DNA of 16,796 nucleotides from an uncultured Acidimicrobiaceae bacterium (GTDB lineage: Bacteria > Actinomycetota > Acidimicrobiia > Acidimicrobiales > UBA8592), in assembly GCA_913031515.1 (NCBI GenBank), contig CAJWET010000016.1, positions 1 through 16,796 on the forward strand, read 5' to 3'. The notes beneath the pieces were generated by a model. It had not been told where the DNA came from and made no database searches. It was given only the letters and a program-made list of their open reading frames with translations. The position numbers were made by a program, and so were the translations under genes. Shown here one piece after another: positions 1 to 8,449 of this stretch; position 1 is the first letter of the stretch; every line of letters begins with the position of its first letter.

Positions 1-253
1 TGAAGCGATTAAGCAACATGCAGTCGCTGCCGTCCTCGATATACGCAACAACGAAACAGGAGAAAATATGCTCTTACTGCGGATATCTGAAGATCCGACG
101 ATTCCCCTAACCCATGAAGAACTCAAGGGCGTGGTTTCCAACCCGCAAATTGGACTAGCGGATTCACAAATTAAAGCTGTGTCCCAAAAGGTACAGAAAG
201 TAAACGAGCGGTACCCCGAAGCTAAATCGTATAAACCCGAAGCCGTTATTTGA
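1..253 (+). CDS. purB: Adenylosuccinate lyase, C-terminal end (partial)
   Basis: The open frame runs in from the left edge (first full codon at position 2) and ends at TGA 251-253, so only about 83 C-terminal residues are visible. The ATG at 68 is internal, because the frame stays open and protein-like upstream of it. The end of the protein (a helix leading to RYPEAKSYKPEAVI) matches the tail typical of actinobacterial-type PurB, which usually ends in a HPEAxxYxPGxIL-like string; this is family recall, not a search. PurB removes fumarate from SAICAR and from adenylosuccinate in the cytoplasm. The catalytic residues lie outside the window. purC follows after 10 bp on the same strand, which supports the call and suggests co-transcription. 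Confidence 0.8.
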   Translation, partial: EAIKQHAVAAVLDIRNNETGENMLLLRISEDPTIPLTHEELKGVVSNPQIGLADSQIKAVSQKVQKVNERYPEAKSYKPEAVI

Positions 254-263
254 TAAGGCTCCT

Positions 264-1175
264 ATGACGCTACCCCCCGCCTATGAACTCGATCTTCCGC
301 ACGTATATTCTGGAAAGGTTCGAGATATATATGATGCCGGTGATGGAAATTACCTGATGGTTACTAGTGACCGAATTTCCGCCTTCGACGTGGTTATGCA
401 ACAGCCCGTACCCAATAAAGGACGAGTACTAATGGCGATGTCTTCGTTCTGGTTTCATCACCTTTCCAGAACAATGCGCTCCCACTTGGTATCAACAGAT
501 TTGAAAGATTTCCCAGAAACTGCACAAATTCCTGAGATAGCCGGAAGATCCATGCTGGTGAGTAAAGCAGAAATGCTCCCAATCGAATGTATTGTCCGCG
601 GATACCTCACTGGTTCAGCTTGGAAACAATATTTGTCTGATGGGACCATGCATGGCGAACAGCTCCCAGAGGGATTACAAGAGTCCGACCAATTATCGGA
701 ACCTGTTTTCACCCCCTCGACGAAAGCCGAAGATGGCCTTCATGATGAGAACATCTCATATGGTGAAGCTGTAGAAATCATTGGAGGAGAACTCGCTGAG
801 GAAGTACGAGAGAAGTCCATTGAGTTGTACAAGGCCGGTGCATCTCACGCTCTCGAACGCGGCATCATTATCGCGGACACAAAATTTGAAATGGGTTTCG
901 TCGATGGCGAACTGGTGGTTGCTGACGAAATGCTGACTCCGGATTCATCAAGATTTTGGCCTCAAGCAGATTGGACCCCAGGAACCACGCCTCCTTCATT
1001 CGATAAGCAGCCAGTCCGCGACTATCTCGAGGGACTTGATTGGGATAAAAACCCTCCGCCTCCGGAACTACCCCCCGAGGTAATAGAAGCCAGCTCGAAC
1101 AGGTATCAGGAAGGCTACGAGCGTATTACTGGGCTCCTACTTTCAGATTGGCTGGGCGTAAATGAGAGCTTCTGA
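264..1175 (+). CDS. purC: SAICAR synthase (phosphoribosylaminoimidazole-succinocarboxamide synthase)
   Basis: The 303-residue product has the usual length for the longer bacterial PurC form. It joins aspartate to CAIR with ATP to give SAICAR. Visible family motifs in order are SGKVRDIY (residues 16-23, nucleotide-binding N-lobe), DRISAFDVV (about 37-45), ECIVRGYLTGSAWKQY, FTPSTKAEDGLHDENIS, GIIIADTKFEMGF and DEMLTPDSSRFWP. All are intact, so the enzyme should be active. The ATG at 264 follows an AAGG at 255-258 with a 5-nt spacer, a fair ribosome site. The gene lies 10 bp after purB, whose enzyme acts on its product. No frameshift or truncation is seen. Confidence 0.97.
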   Translation: MTLPPAYELDLPHVYSGKVRDIYDAGDGNYLMVTSDRISAFDVVMQQPVPNKGRVLMAMSSFWFHHLSRTMRSHLVSTDLKDFPETAQIPEIAGRSMLVSKAEMLPIECIVRGYLTGSAWKQYLSDGTMHGEQLPEGLQESDQLSEPVFTPSTKAEDGLHDENISYGEAVEIIGGELAEEVREKSIELYKAGASHALERGIIIADTKFEMGFVDGELVVADEMLTPDSSRFWPQADWTPGTTPPSFDKQPVRDYLEGLDWDKNPPPPELPPEVIEASSNRYQEGYERITGLLLSDWLGVNESF

Positions 1176-1239
1176 CACCTGAAGAAAGATTCGAATACCA
1201 AATGGTCGATCGTGAGAAAACCTTTTAGTATTAATCTGC

Positions 1240-2613
1240 ATGGGAAAGCAAGATAAACATATGAAACCTGGAGAGGCAAGAGAGCAGGGACCCTCCTTAC
1301 GCGACGAACTTCTTAAAGACCCCACGCCACCACCAACTCCCTTACTTGCAGAGTCGTATGAGTTTCTAGGTGACGAAGATATCTCCTTTGAGAATTATAC
1401 ATCTGCTGATTTCGCTAAAGCCGAGTACGAAAAACTTTGGCCCAAAGTATGGCAATGGGCCTGCCACGTGGACCATATTCCCGAAACAGGGGATTATTTC
1501 GTCTATGACGTGGGTGATTTGTCAGCACTCATTGTGAGAGCTGACAAAGGTGAAATTAAAGCATACTTTAACGCTTGTATGCATCGAGGAACACAGCTAA
1601 AACAGTCGGGATCATGTGGTTTTAGCAAGGAACTTCGTTGCCCGTTTCATGGTTGGACCTGGTCTCTTGAAGGACAATTAGTGGATCTTCCACAAGCATG
1701 GGACTTTCCTCATGTGACAACTGATTCACATCGATTACCTGAAATGTCCGTTGACGTGTGGGAAGGATTCGTTTTTGTTAATTTCGACCAGAACGCGGTA
1801 CCCCTTAGAGAATATTTGGGTGTGCTCCCAGATCATTGGAAAGACTGGGGTCTAGGCCAAAGATATATCGAGACCCATATTCGGAAGCATCTCCCATGTA
1901 ACTGGAAAGCAGCAGCGGAAGCATTTATCGAGGCCTACCATGTCCGAGAAACACATGCCACAGGACGACTCGGGGATGAGGTCACCACCCAATATGACGT
2001 TTTTGGACAAAACGTTTCACGCTTTATTCATACACGTGGCTTAAATAGCCCACTACGCCCAGTTCCCCGAACAGAAGATGAGCTTCTCGCTCGCATAAGT
2101 GGTCGCACACTCGGCGAGGGGGATCTAACTCTTCCATCCGGAGTTCGAGCCCGTGACTACTACGCCAGCCACGTTCAGGAAACTATGGGTGAAAGGTATG
2201 GACATGACTTCTCCAGTTTAAGCCAATCAATAACCCTTGATTCCATCGAATACTTTCTATTTCCTAATGCCTTTTTCTTTCCCGGGCTTTCTTTACCGAT
2301 GGTCTACAGATTCCGTCCTGACCTCAACAGCCCTGACTTCAGTTACTTCGACCTGCTCTTTATGAGACCTCGCCCCTCTCAGGGTGAAGCACCACCTCCG
2401 CCAGAAGTAGTCGAATTAGGTATTGATGAAAGCTATTCAATTGTCGAAGGTGTTGGCCCGCTAGGACGAGTTTACGATCAAGATACAGCAAATCTTGCTG
2501 CGCAAACACGCGGATTCAAATCAAGTTTCAAACATGGACAGACACTTGGCAACTATCAGGAGATTCGAGTCCGCCACCTCCAGCAGCGCGTTAGGTCTTT
2601 TCTCGAAGCCTGA
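1240..2613 (+). CDS. Rieske-type aromatic-ring-hydroxylating oxygenase, alpha subunit
   Basis: The 457-residue protein has two recognisable parts. An N-terminal Rieske [2Fe-2S] domain carries C113-x-H115 and C134-x2-H137 (CPFHGWTW). A C-terminal catalytic domain carries the mononuclear iron ligands H234 and H239 in EAYHVRETH, with E231 at the position of the bridging acid, and a likely third carboxylate at about 413-415 (DQD, before the AQTRGF segment). It should hydroxylate or demethylate an organic substrate using O2 and electrons from a reductase; the substrate cannot be read from sequence. No beta subunit, ferredoxin or reductase is encoded nearby. The first 35 residues are proline-rich and poorly conserved, and ATG 1261 is an alternative start; neither start has a strong ribosome site. 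The gene sits between purC and purS on the same strand, which is unexpected for its function. Confidence 0.9.
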   Translation: MGKQDKHMKPGEAREQGPSLRDELLKDPTPPPTPLLAESYEFLGDEDISFENYTSADFAKAEYEKLWPKVWQWACHVDHIPETGDYFVYDVGDLSALIVRADKGEIKAYFNACMHRGTQLKQSGSCGFSKELRCPFHGWTWSLEGQLVDLPQAWDFPHVTTDSHRLPEMSVDVWEGFVFVNFDQNAVPLREYLGVLPDHWKDWGLGQRYIETHIRKHLPCNWKAAAEAFIEAYHVRETHATGRLGDEVTTQYDVFGQNVSRFIHTRGLNSPLRPVPRTEDELLARISGRTLGEGDLTLPSGVRARDYYASHVQETMGERYGHDFSSLSQSITLDSIEYFLFPNAFFFPGLSLPMVYRFRPDLNSPDFSYFDLLFMRPRPSQGEAPPPPEVVELGIDESYSIVEGVGPLGRVYDQDTANLAAQTRGFKSSFKHGQTLGNYQEIRVRHLQQRVRSFLEA

Positions 2614-2681
2614 CTACTGCCGATGCGAAATCTCATCAGAAGATACTCCCGTTTCTCTACTAGCTGTGGCAGCATTATCAA

Positions 2682-2936
2682 ATGGTTTATGATGCTTGCG
2701 TAGAAGTGAAACTTCGAGAAGGGATAGCTGACCCACAAGGTTCCACTATTGAGAAAGCAACAGCGAATTTGGGATTCGCGGGAATCACCAATGTGCGCGT
2801 AGGGAAAAGCATCCGTTTTCAGATTGAAGCTGATAACGATGAAGAAGCTTCAAAAATTGTGAATGAGTTATGCGATCGCTTTCTAACAAATCCTGTCATC
2901 GAAGAAGCAGTGATTGAAATTCAGGTAGTCGGGTGA
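2682..2936 (+). CDS. purS: FGAM synthase subunit PurS
   Basis: This 84-residue protein matches the size of PurS. It shows the family pattern near the N-terminus: a beta strand (CVEVKLREG), then DPQGSTIEKA, then LGFAGITNVRVGK. PurS is the small dimeric subunit that bridges PurQ and small PurL, allowing ammonia made by PurQ to reach PurL. The ATG at 2682 is the best start because the first strand begins at once; no clear Shine-Dalgarno is visible. The stop codon overlaps the purQ start in a GTGA arrangement (2933-2936), a strong sign of translational coupling. The gene begins 68 bp after the Rieske gene. Confidence 0.95.
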   Translation: MVYDACVEVKLREGIADPQGSTIEKATANLGFAGITNVRVGKSIRFQIEADNDEEASKIVNELCDRFLTNPVIEEAVIEIQVVG

Positions 2937-3607
2937 GTCAAAAGATTGGTGTAGTTGTTTTCCCAGGGTCAAACTGCGAAATGGATGCCATGGAAGCATT
3001 TTCCGACTTGGGAGCTTCCCCACGTCTTTTGTGGCATGCAGATAGAGATATAGGTGGTGTCGACGCAGTTGTCATCCCAGGAGGATTTGCCCATGGTGAC
3101 TATCTCCGGCCGGGGGCGATAGCCAGGTTTTCACCAGCTATGGAAGCAATCATTGATTTTGCACATAACGGGGGTCCGGTTCTGGGCATCTGCAATGGAT
3201 TCCAAGTACTAACGGAAGCAGGGTTGTTGCCAGGGGCACTACAAAAGAACGCCGGACTGAAATTTTTATGTAAAGAAGTTGAATTACGGGTAGAAACTAC
3301 GAACTCTGTTCTAACCAATATGGCTTACGAGGGCCAAACTCTCCGTATCCCCATCAACCATTTTGAAGGAAATTTTACCTGCACCGACGAAACACTAACC
3401 AAACTCCAGTCAAATGGTCAGATTATTCTCACCTATACGGAAAATCCCAATGGCTCCATTGCCAACATTGCAGCGATCTGCAACGCGCAAAGAAACGTCG
3501 TTGGCTTAATGCCTCACCCAGAGCGTGCATGCCACGCATTGTTGGGAAGTACCGATGGCCGTACCCTTTTGGAAAGCTTTATTCAGGGGGCACATGCAAA
3601 CGTCTAA
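2933..3607 (+). CDS. purQ: FGAM synthase subunit PurQ (class I glutamine amidotransferase)
   Basis: The 224-residue protein is a complete class I glutaminase. The nucleophile is C87 in VLGICNGFQVL, and the partner dyad is H195 and E197 in MPHPERACHALLGSTDGR near the end. Other typical PurQ segments are FPGSNCEMD at about 10-18 and PGGFAHGDYLRPG at about 49-61. It hydrolyses glutamine and hands ammonia to PurL for conversion of FGAR to FGAM. The start is GTG at 2933, overlapping the purS TGA, with an AGG about 8 nt upstream inside purS. This fits equal production of PurS and PurQ. purL follows after 28 bp. Confidence 0.97.
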   Translation: MSQKIGVVVFPGSNCEMDAMEAFSDLGASPRLLWHADRDIGGVDAVVIPGGFAHGDYLRPGAIARFSPAMEAIIDFAHNGGPVLGICNGFQVLTEAGLLPGALQKNAGLKFLCKEVELRVETTNSVLTNMAYEGQTLRIPINHFEGNFTCTDETLTKLQSNGQIILTYTENPNGSIANIAAICNAQRNVVGLMPHPERACHALLGSTDGRTLLESFIQGAHANV

Positions 3608-3635
3608 CTACGCGAAAAAAAGCTACCGGTAGACG

Positions 3636-5846
3636 ATGGCTGACCCACTGCACCGCTCACTCGGCTTAACTGACGAGGAGCTATCAAAGATTATCGAGAT
3701 TCTCGAAAGAGAACCAAACCACCTTGAACTTGCCATGTATTCAGTCATGTGGAGTGAACATTGCTCCTATAAGTCATCACGAATACACCTCAAGCGCTTG
3801 CCAACCCAAGGAGAGAACGTACTAGTTGGGCCCGGAGAAAATGCTGGGGTGATTGATGTAGGTGATGGCATTGCCATCGCTCTTCGTATCGAAAGTCATA
3901 ACCACCCTAGTTATATCGAGCCATATCAAGGAGCGGCTACAGGTGTGGGAGGCATCATCCGCGATATTTTCACCATGGGAGCGCGACCGATAGCGATAAT
4001 GGATCCCTTACGGTTTGGCCCTTTAGAAGATGCGAGAAGTAGATGGGTGGCCGAAGGCGTTGTTAGTGGAATTTCTGGTTATGGAAATTCTGTAGGAGTG
4101 CCGAATATTGGAGGTGAAATAGTCTTTGACCAGACTTATCTCGGTAACCCTTTGGTCAATGTGCTTTGTGTAGGAATAATGCCGAAAGAAAGACTGGTGC
4201 TTGGCCAGGCTTCCGGTGTTGGGAATTTAGCTGTCCTACTTGGTTCCACTACAGGTAGAGATGGTATTGGCGGAGTGAGTGTTCTTGCATCAGCTGGTTT
4301 TGGTAACGAGGAAGAAGATGCTGAGAAAAGACCAAGCGTTCAAGTAGGGGACCCTTTTGAGGAAAAACGTCTAATTGAAGGATGTTTGGAACTTTTGAAT
4401 GAAGGCTTAGTCGTTGGGATACAAGATCTAGGAGGAGCAGGGTTAGCTTGTGCTGCATCGGAGACAGCATCTAGAGGAGGTGTTGGTATGGATTTCAACG
4501 TCTCAGCGGTTCCTCAAAGAGAATCAGGGATGCAGCCTTTCGAAATCATGACAAGTGAATCCCAAGAACGTATGCTTGCGATTGTTACGCCAGAGAATCT
4601 AGAACAAGTTTTTTCAATCTGTAGTAAGTGGGAGATCAGGTCGTCGGTTGTTGGGAAAGTAACACCTTCTGGTTCGCTCCGAATCGTTAGTGATTTCGAT
4701 GGTGAGGTACTTGGCGAAGTACCGGCTTCTTCTCTTCATGAAGATGCCCCGTTGTATCAACGACCGATTCGTGAGCCTGATGATATGGATGACGCAACCG
4801 CTGATGAAGCAACGAAACTTCCAAAGCCCGAAAGAATAGAGGATGACTTGTTGGATTTATTGACCAGTCCTTCATGGGCTACTTCACAGTATGATTCGCA
4901 ACTGTTTCTAAATACTGTCGTCGGGCCCGGCAGTGACGCCGCCGTTTTGCGACTGAAACACCCCACATCAGGTGTAGATACTGGAAGAGGGCTAGCCCTT
5001 ACTACCGACGGCAATCACCGATGGTGTGCTGTTAACCCCCGCATAGGAACAGTAATGACGGTAGCTGAGTCAGTATTGAATTTAGCTTGCGTAGGCGCTG
5101 TCCCACAGGCGTTGGTTAACTGCTTAAATTTCGGGAACCCTGAGAACCCTATTGTCATGTGGCAACTAAGTGAAGCGGTTGATGGGATGGCCGAATCCTG
5201 CAATGCGTTTGAGCTTCCGGTAATTGGAGGGAATGTATCTTTGTACAACGAGAGTCAGGGTACGAACATTGACCCAACGCCGATTGTAGGAGTCATCGGG
5301 TTGATTAAGGAATTAGTTGCAGCGCCCCCTGGACTCTCGTGGAATGATGGTGACCGCATTATTCTCCTAGGTCCAGAAGCCAGTGGTTTATGTGGAAGTG
5401 CATGGGCTTTTCAGAAGGGTCATAGACGGGGTTCACTTGAAATGGTCGATTTTGAGTTACACCAGAGGCTCTGTGCATTGACTAGGAGCCTTGTTACGGA
5501 GAGGCTTGTTACTGGCCTTCACGATATTTCGACTGGAGGACTAGGGGTTTGCGCCGCTGAGATGGCTATCGATTCTGATATTGGTTGCACACTAGCGCGA
5601 ATCCCCGACCACATTTCATTTTTTTCTGAATCGTCTTCACGGGTGCTCATAGCAGTGAATGCTGAAAGAATCCCAGAGGTAGAGGATCTTGCCGACCAAT
5701 ACGACGTTCCATATGCTCGGATGGGTCTCGCCCATGGAGATATGTTTACAGTGAAGGACTTACTTTCAATTCCTGTCAGCGACCTACAACAAAAATGGAA
5801 TAATCGGCTTGCTGATGCTTTAGATGGTGGTACGGCGCAGGAGTAA
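3636..5846 (+). CDS. purL: FGAM synthase, small-type PurL catalytic subunit
   Basis: The product is 736 residues, the size of the small PurL that depends on PurS and PurQ rather than the fused large form of about 1300 residues. Signature segments are MWSEHCSYK with H42, ENAGVIDVGDG, ESHNHPS (86-92) followed by the GAATGVGGIIRD loop, and the two-fold AIRS-like repeats (GVQDLGG-type GIQDLGGAG in the first half, GLHDISTGGLGV in the second). It uses ATP and PurQ-derived ammonia to convert FGAR to FGAM. The ATG at 3636 has only a weak upstream purine tract. It is the last gene of the purB-purC-Rieske-purS-purQ-purL run. The next gene is convergent after 39 bp, with no clear hairpin terminator between them. 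Confidence 0.97.
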   Translation: MADPLHRSLGLTDEELSKIIEILEREPNHLELAMYSVMWSEHCSYKSSRIHLKRLPTQGENVLVGPGENAGVIDVGDGIAIALRIESHNHPSYIEPYQGAATGVGGIIRDIFTMGARPIAIMDPLRFGPLEDARSRWVAEGVVSGISGYGNSVGVPNIGGEIVFDQTYLGNPLVNVLCVGIMPKERLVLGQASGVGNLAVLLGSTTGRDGIGGVSVLASAGFGNEEEDAEKRPSVQVGDPFEEKRLIEGCLELLNEGLVVGIQDLGGAGLACAASETASRGGVGMDFNVSAVPQRESGMQPFEIMTSESQERMLAIVTPENLEQVFSICSKWEIRSSVVGKVTPSGSLRIVSDFDGEVLGEVPASSLHEDAPLYQRPIREPDDMDDATADEATKLPKPERIEDDLLDLLTSPSWATSQYDSQLFLNTVVGPGSDAAVLRLKHPTSGVDTGRGLALTTDGNHRWCAVNPRIGTVMTVAESVLNLACVGAVPQALVNCLNFGNPENPIVMWQLSEAVDGMAESCNAFELPVIGGNVSLYNESQGTNIDPTPIVGVIGLIKELVAAPPGLSWNDGDRIILLGPEASGLCGSAWAFQKGHRRGSLEMVDFELHQRLCALTRSLVTERLVTGLHDISTGGLGVCAAEMAIDSDIGCTLARIPDHISFFSESSSRVLIAVNAERIPEVEDLADQYDVPYARMGLAHGDMFTVKDLLSIPVSDLQQKWNNRLADALDGGTAQE

Positions 5847-5885
5847 CCTACTGAAATTTTCTAAATTCGGTCAAGACGTAGTTCC

Positions 5886-7163
5886 CTATTTTTTCTCTAC
5901 ATCGAGATGTAAAGCCGTCAATCCACGAAGGATATAGCTTGGTTCGTACTCAAAGGTGTTGTTAGCACTAAACCTAGGTAGTTTGACTCGTTTCCCGAGT
6001 TCTTCAAACGCTACTTTCCCTTCAAGGCGAGCAAGAGGTGCTCCGATGCAGAAATGATGTCCTTTGCCGAAAGCTAGATGTTTATTCGCATTTTGGCGGT
6101 CCGGTAAAAATTCCTCTGGGTCCAGGAATTCTTGTTCGTCTCTATTCGCAGCTGCAAAAATTACCCAGATACGTGACCCTTTAGGAATCAGAATTCCTTC
6201 AAGTTCTGTATCTTTTGTAACGGTTCTAAAAAGGCCTTGGGTGGGCGATGAGGCCCGTAGCCCTTCCTCAACGATCCCATACACAATCTCATCGGGATTA
6301 TTCTCAAGCGCTTCCCACCATTTGGGATTCTCTATTAGAAGGCGCATTGTTTCATTCAAAAACTTTGTTGTTGTTTCGTTCCCCGCAACCATAAGCTGTC
6401 GGATGATTTCGTAAACCTCAGGAAAGTTCAGTTTTCTAGTTTCACCTTCGGGAAGATCGGGATCATTAAAATCAGCGTGAGTTAAGTTGGAGAGTATATC
6501 TTCTTGAGGGTTAACAAGGCGATCCTGGTATTCGGTGAACCAGTAATTTTGACAATCAATAATAGATTCAGCTGCCTCGATTCTTTTCTCTCTTGATGGG
6601 TTAGCTCCTAGCTCATTGGTACTTGCATCAGACCACCACCTAACCTTGTTCTCAACGTCTGGAGACATGTTCAACGCGTAGTGGATGGCCTTCACGGGAA
6701 GAGGAGTAGCAAAAGCTTCATCAAAATTGATCGGACCGCTCTTTGGAAATTTTTTGATTAGGTCAATAGCGATTTCGCGGACTTTATCTTCGTACCCTCC
6801 GATTTTCCGAGCAGAGAAAGTACGGGAAACTAGCTTCCGATAACGCGTTTGATAAGGAGGATCGATTGTCAGCATTGTTCCAACACGTGGCCATCCCTTC
6901 GCTAGGATCGCATCAATTTCCCTTTGGGTAGCAACATCATCTGTTGGGACTTTGGCATTAGACCTCTCTGATGAGAAGGTTTCTGTATCCCTCACGATTT
7001 GGTTTACGATGTCCATTCGAGAAGCAATAAATGTCTTAGTTTGTTCGTGGAAAAAAAGAGGTCCTTGCTCTCTAAGAGCAGCGTAATGAGCGAACGGGCA
7101 CTGTTGGATCTCCCGATCCATAGGGTCATAGTTCTCTAAATCAACTTTCGGGAGGGCTGCCAT
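5886..7163 (-). CDS. Cytochrome P450 (second gene of tandem pair)
   Basis: The 425-residue soluble bacterial-type P450 has no membrane anchor. Landmarks are the I-helix oxygen-activating motif AGNETT (260-265), the K-helix E300-x-x-R303, and the heme loop FGKGHHFCIG (365-374) with the thiolate ligand C372. In the C-helix it reads DPPYQTRYRK, so the usual histidine that helps hold a heme propionate is Q105 (CAA), while R109 is kept. The paralogue next door has histidine here. The gene starts 11 bp after the first P450 on the same strand, and an AAGG ribosome site (complement of 7173-7176) overlaps that gene's stop, so the two are probably co-translated. It is clearly paralogous to its neighbour along the full length. 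The substrate and CYP family are unknown; it needs ferredoxin and a reductase that are not encoded here. Confidence 0.95.
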   Translation of the reverse strand: MAALPKVDLENYDPMDREIQQCPFAHYAALREQGPLFFHEQTKTFIASRMDIVNQIVRDTETFSSERSNAKVPTDDVATQREIDAILAKGWPRVGTMLTIDPPYQTRYRKLVSRTFSARKIGGYEDKVREIAIDLIKKFPKSGPINFDEAFATPLPVKAIHYALNMSPDVENKVRWWSDASTNELGANPSREKRIEAAESIIDCQNYWFTEYQDRLVNPQEDILSNLTHADFNDPDLPEGETRKLNFPEVYEIIRQLMVAGNETTTKFLNETMRLLIENPKWWEALENNPDEIVYGIVEEGLRASSPTQGLFRTVTKDTELEGILIPKGSRIWVIFAAANRDEQEFLDPEEFLPDRQNANKHLAFGKGHHFCIGAPLARLEGKVAFEELGKRVKLPRFSANNTFEYEPSYILRGLTALHLDVEKK

Positions 7164-7174
7164 ACCAACTAGCC

Positions 7175-8449
7175 TTACCGTTTTTCGATTTCTAGCTCTA
7201 AAGCAGCTAAACCTCTCAACACGTAGCTTGATTCGTATTCGAACGTGTTATTTTCGGTGAAGGCAGGCAGTTTTATTCGCTTCACTAACTCTTCAAACGC
7301 TACCTTTCCCTCCAGTCGAGACAATGGAGCGCCAATACAGAAGTGGTGCCCTTTCCCGAATGCGACATGGTCTTTTAGATTTTCTCGGGTTGGGTCAAAC
7401 GATTCTGAATCATCAAAGGTATTCAGATCACGGTTTGCTGCTCCGAACATCACCCAGATACGCGAACCTTTAGGAAGGGAAACCCCCTGCAGTTCTGTGT
7501 CTTTTGTTACGACACGGAACAAACCCTGATTAGGGGATGACATTCGCAGTCCTTCTTCAACTACGCCATAGACCAACCCATCCGGATCCTTCTCCAATGC
7601 ATCCCACCAATGAGGTTCCTCAATGAGGATACGCATTGTCTCGTTCAGGAATTTTGTCGTTGTTTCATTTCCTGCCACCATTAGTTGTTGAATGAGACTA
7701 TAGATCTCTGGAAAATCAAGTTTCCTCGTTTCTTCATCTGGCAAATCCGGATCTGGGAAATCAGCATGAGCAAGATCTGACAGGATGTCATCCTGAGGAT
7801 GCTCCAAACGGTTTTCGTATTCTGCGAACCAGTATTTTTGATTTTCTAGCTGATCTGTCACCGCCTGAATCCACTGCTCATGCGTTAATTTGTTACCGAT
7901 CGCTGCTACAGCGGCATCGGACCAAGGTTTAATTTTTTCCTCTACTTCGGGAGCCATGTTGAGTGTGTGGTGGATAACACGCACGGGTAAAGCAACAGCG
8001 AAATCGGCATGGAAATCGATTACCCCCTTGTCTGGGAAAGCCTCAATCAAATCAACAGCAATCTCACGTACCTTCTCTTCCAGAGAGACAATCTTCCTCG
8101 CGGAGAATGTTCGGGAGACAAGTTTCCGATACGCAGTGTGATGCGGAGGGTCAATTGTCAACATTGTTTCAGCTCGTGGCCAACCTTCGCTGAGGATTGC
8201 AGTCATTTCTTCGAGAGTCTCTGAATCCGGTTTCGTAGTCGTATTAGACATTCGGGAAGAGAAAGTATCCGTATCACGGAGAATTTCGTTCACGGTTTCT
8301 AAGCGCGAAGCAAAGTACATTCCGGATTGTTCGTGGAAGAACAGAGGGCCATGATCGCGAAGAGCAGCGTAGTGACCAAAGGGGCATTGTTGAATCTCAG
8401 GATCCATCGGATCGTAACTACTTAAATCAATTTGTTCGGAAGTTGTCAT
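7175..8449 (-). CDS. Cytochrome P450 (first gene of tandem pair)
   Basis: The 424-residue soluble P450 has the I-helix AGNETT (259-264), E299-x-x-R302 in the K-helix, and the heme loop FGKGHHFCIG with C371. The C-helix carries DPPHHTAYRK with the normal propionate-contact H104 and arginine R108. By eye more than half of its residues match the downstream P450 with almost no gaps, so the pair arose by tandem duplication. The main differences are around residues 65-95 and 175-205, regions that often shape the substrate pocket and redox surface. The ATG has GAGG (complement of 8460-8463) 10 nt upstream. It is transcribed away from purF from a shared 176-bp region. The reaction is a monooxygenation of unknown substrate. 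Confidence 0.95.
   Translation of the reverse strand: MTTSEQIDLSSYDPMDPEIQQCPFGHYAALRDHGPLFFHEQSGMYFASRLETVNEILRDTDTFSSRMSNTTTKPDSETLEEMTAILSEGWPRAETMLTIDPPHHTAYRKLVSRTFSARKIVSLEEKVREIAVDLIEAFPDKGVIDFHADFAVALPVRVIHHTLNMAPEVEEKIKPWSDAAVAAIGNKLTHEQWIQAVTDQLENQKYWFAEYENRLEHPQDDILSDLAHADFPDPDLPDEETRKLDFPEIYSLIQQLMVAGNETTTKFLNETMRILIEEPHWWDALEKDPDGLVYGVVEEGLRMSSPNQGLFRVVTKDTELQGVSLPKGSRIWVMFGAANRDLNTFDDSESFDPTRENLKDHVAFGKGHHFCIGAPLSRLEGKVAFEELVKRIKLPAFTENNTFEYESSYVLRGLAALELEIEKR

Noticed and set aside
1176..1239. Promoter for the Rieske gene
   Set aside because: A TAGTAT-like box is present near 1226 but has no acceptable -35 partner.
2614..2681. Riboswitch or separate promoter before purS
   Set aside because: The 68-bp spacer shows no purine-riboswitch core and no good -35/-10 pair, only a distant CTGCC/GGCAG match.
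5847..5885. Terminator between the convergent purL and P450 genes
   Set aside because: Only an imperfect, AT-only pairing (GAAATTT with AAATTC) is present, too weak to call.
6064..6414. Plus-strand 116-residue frame inside the P450
   Set aside because: It is a shadow of the strongly supported P450 on the minus strand.
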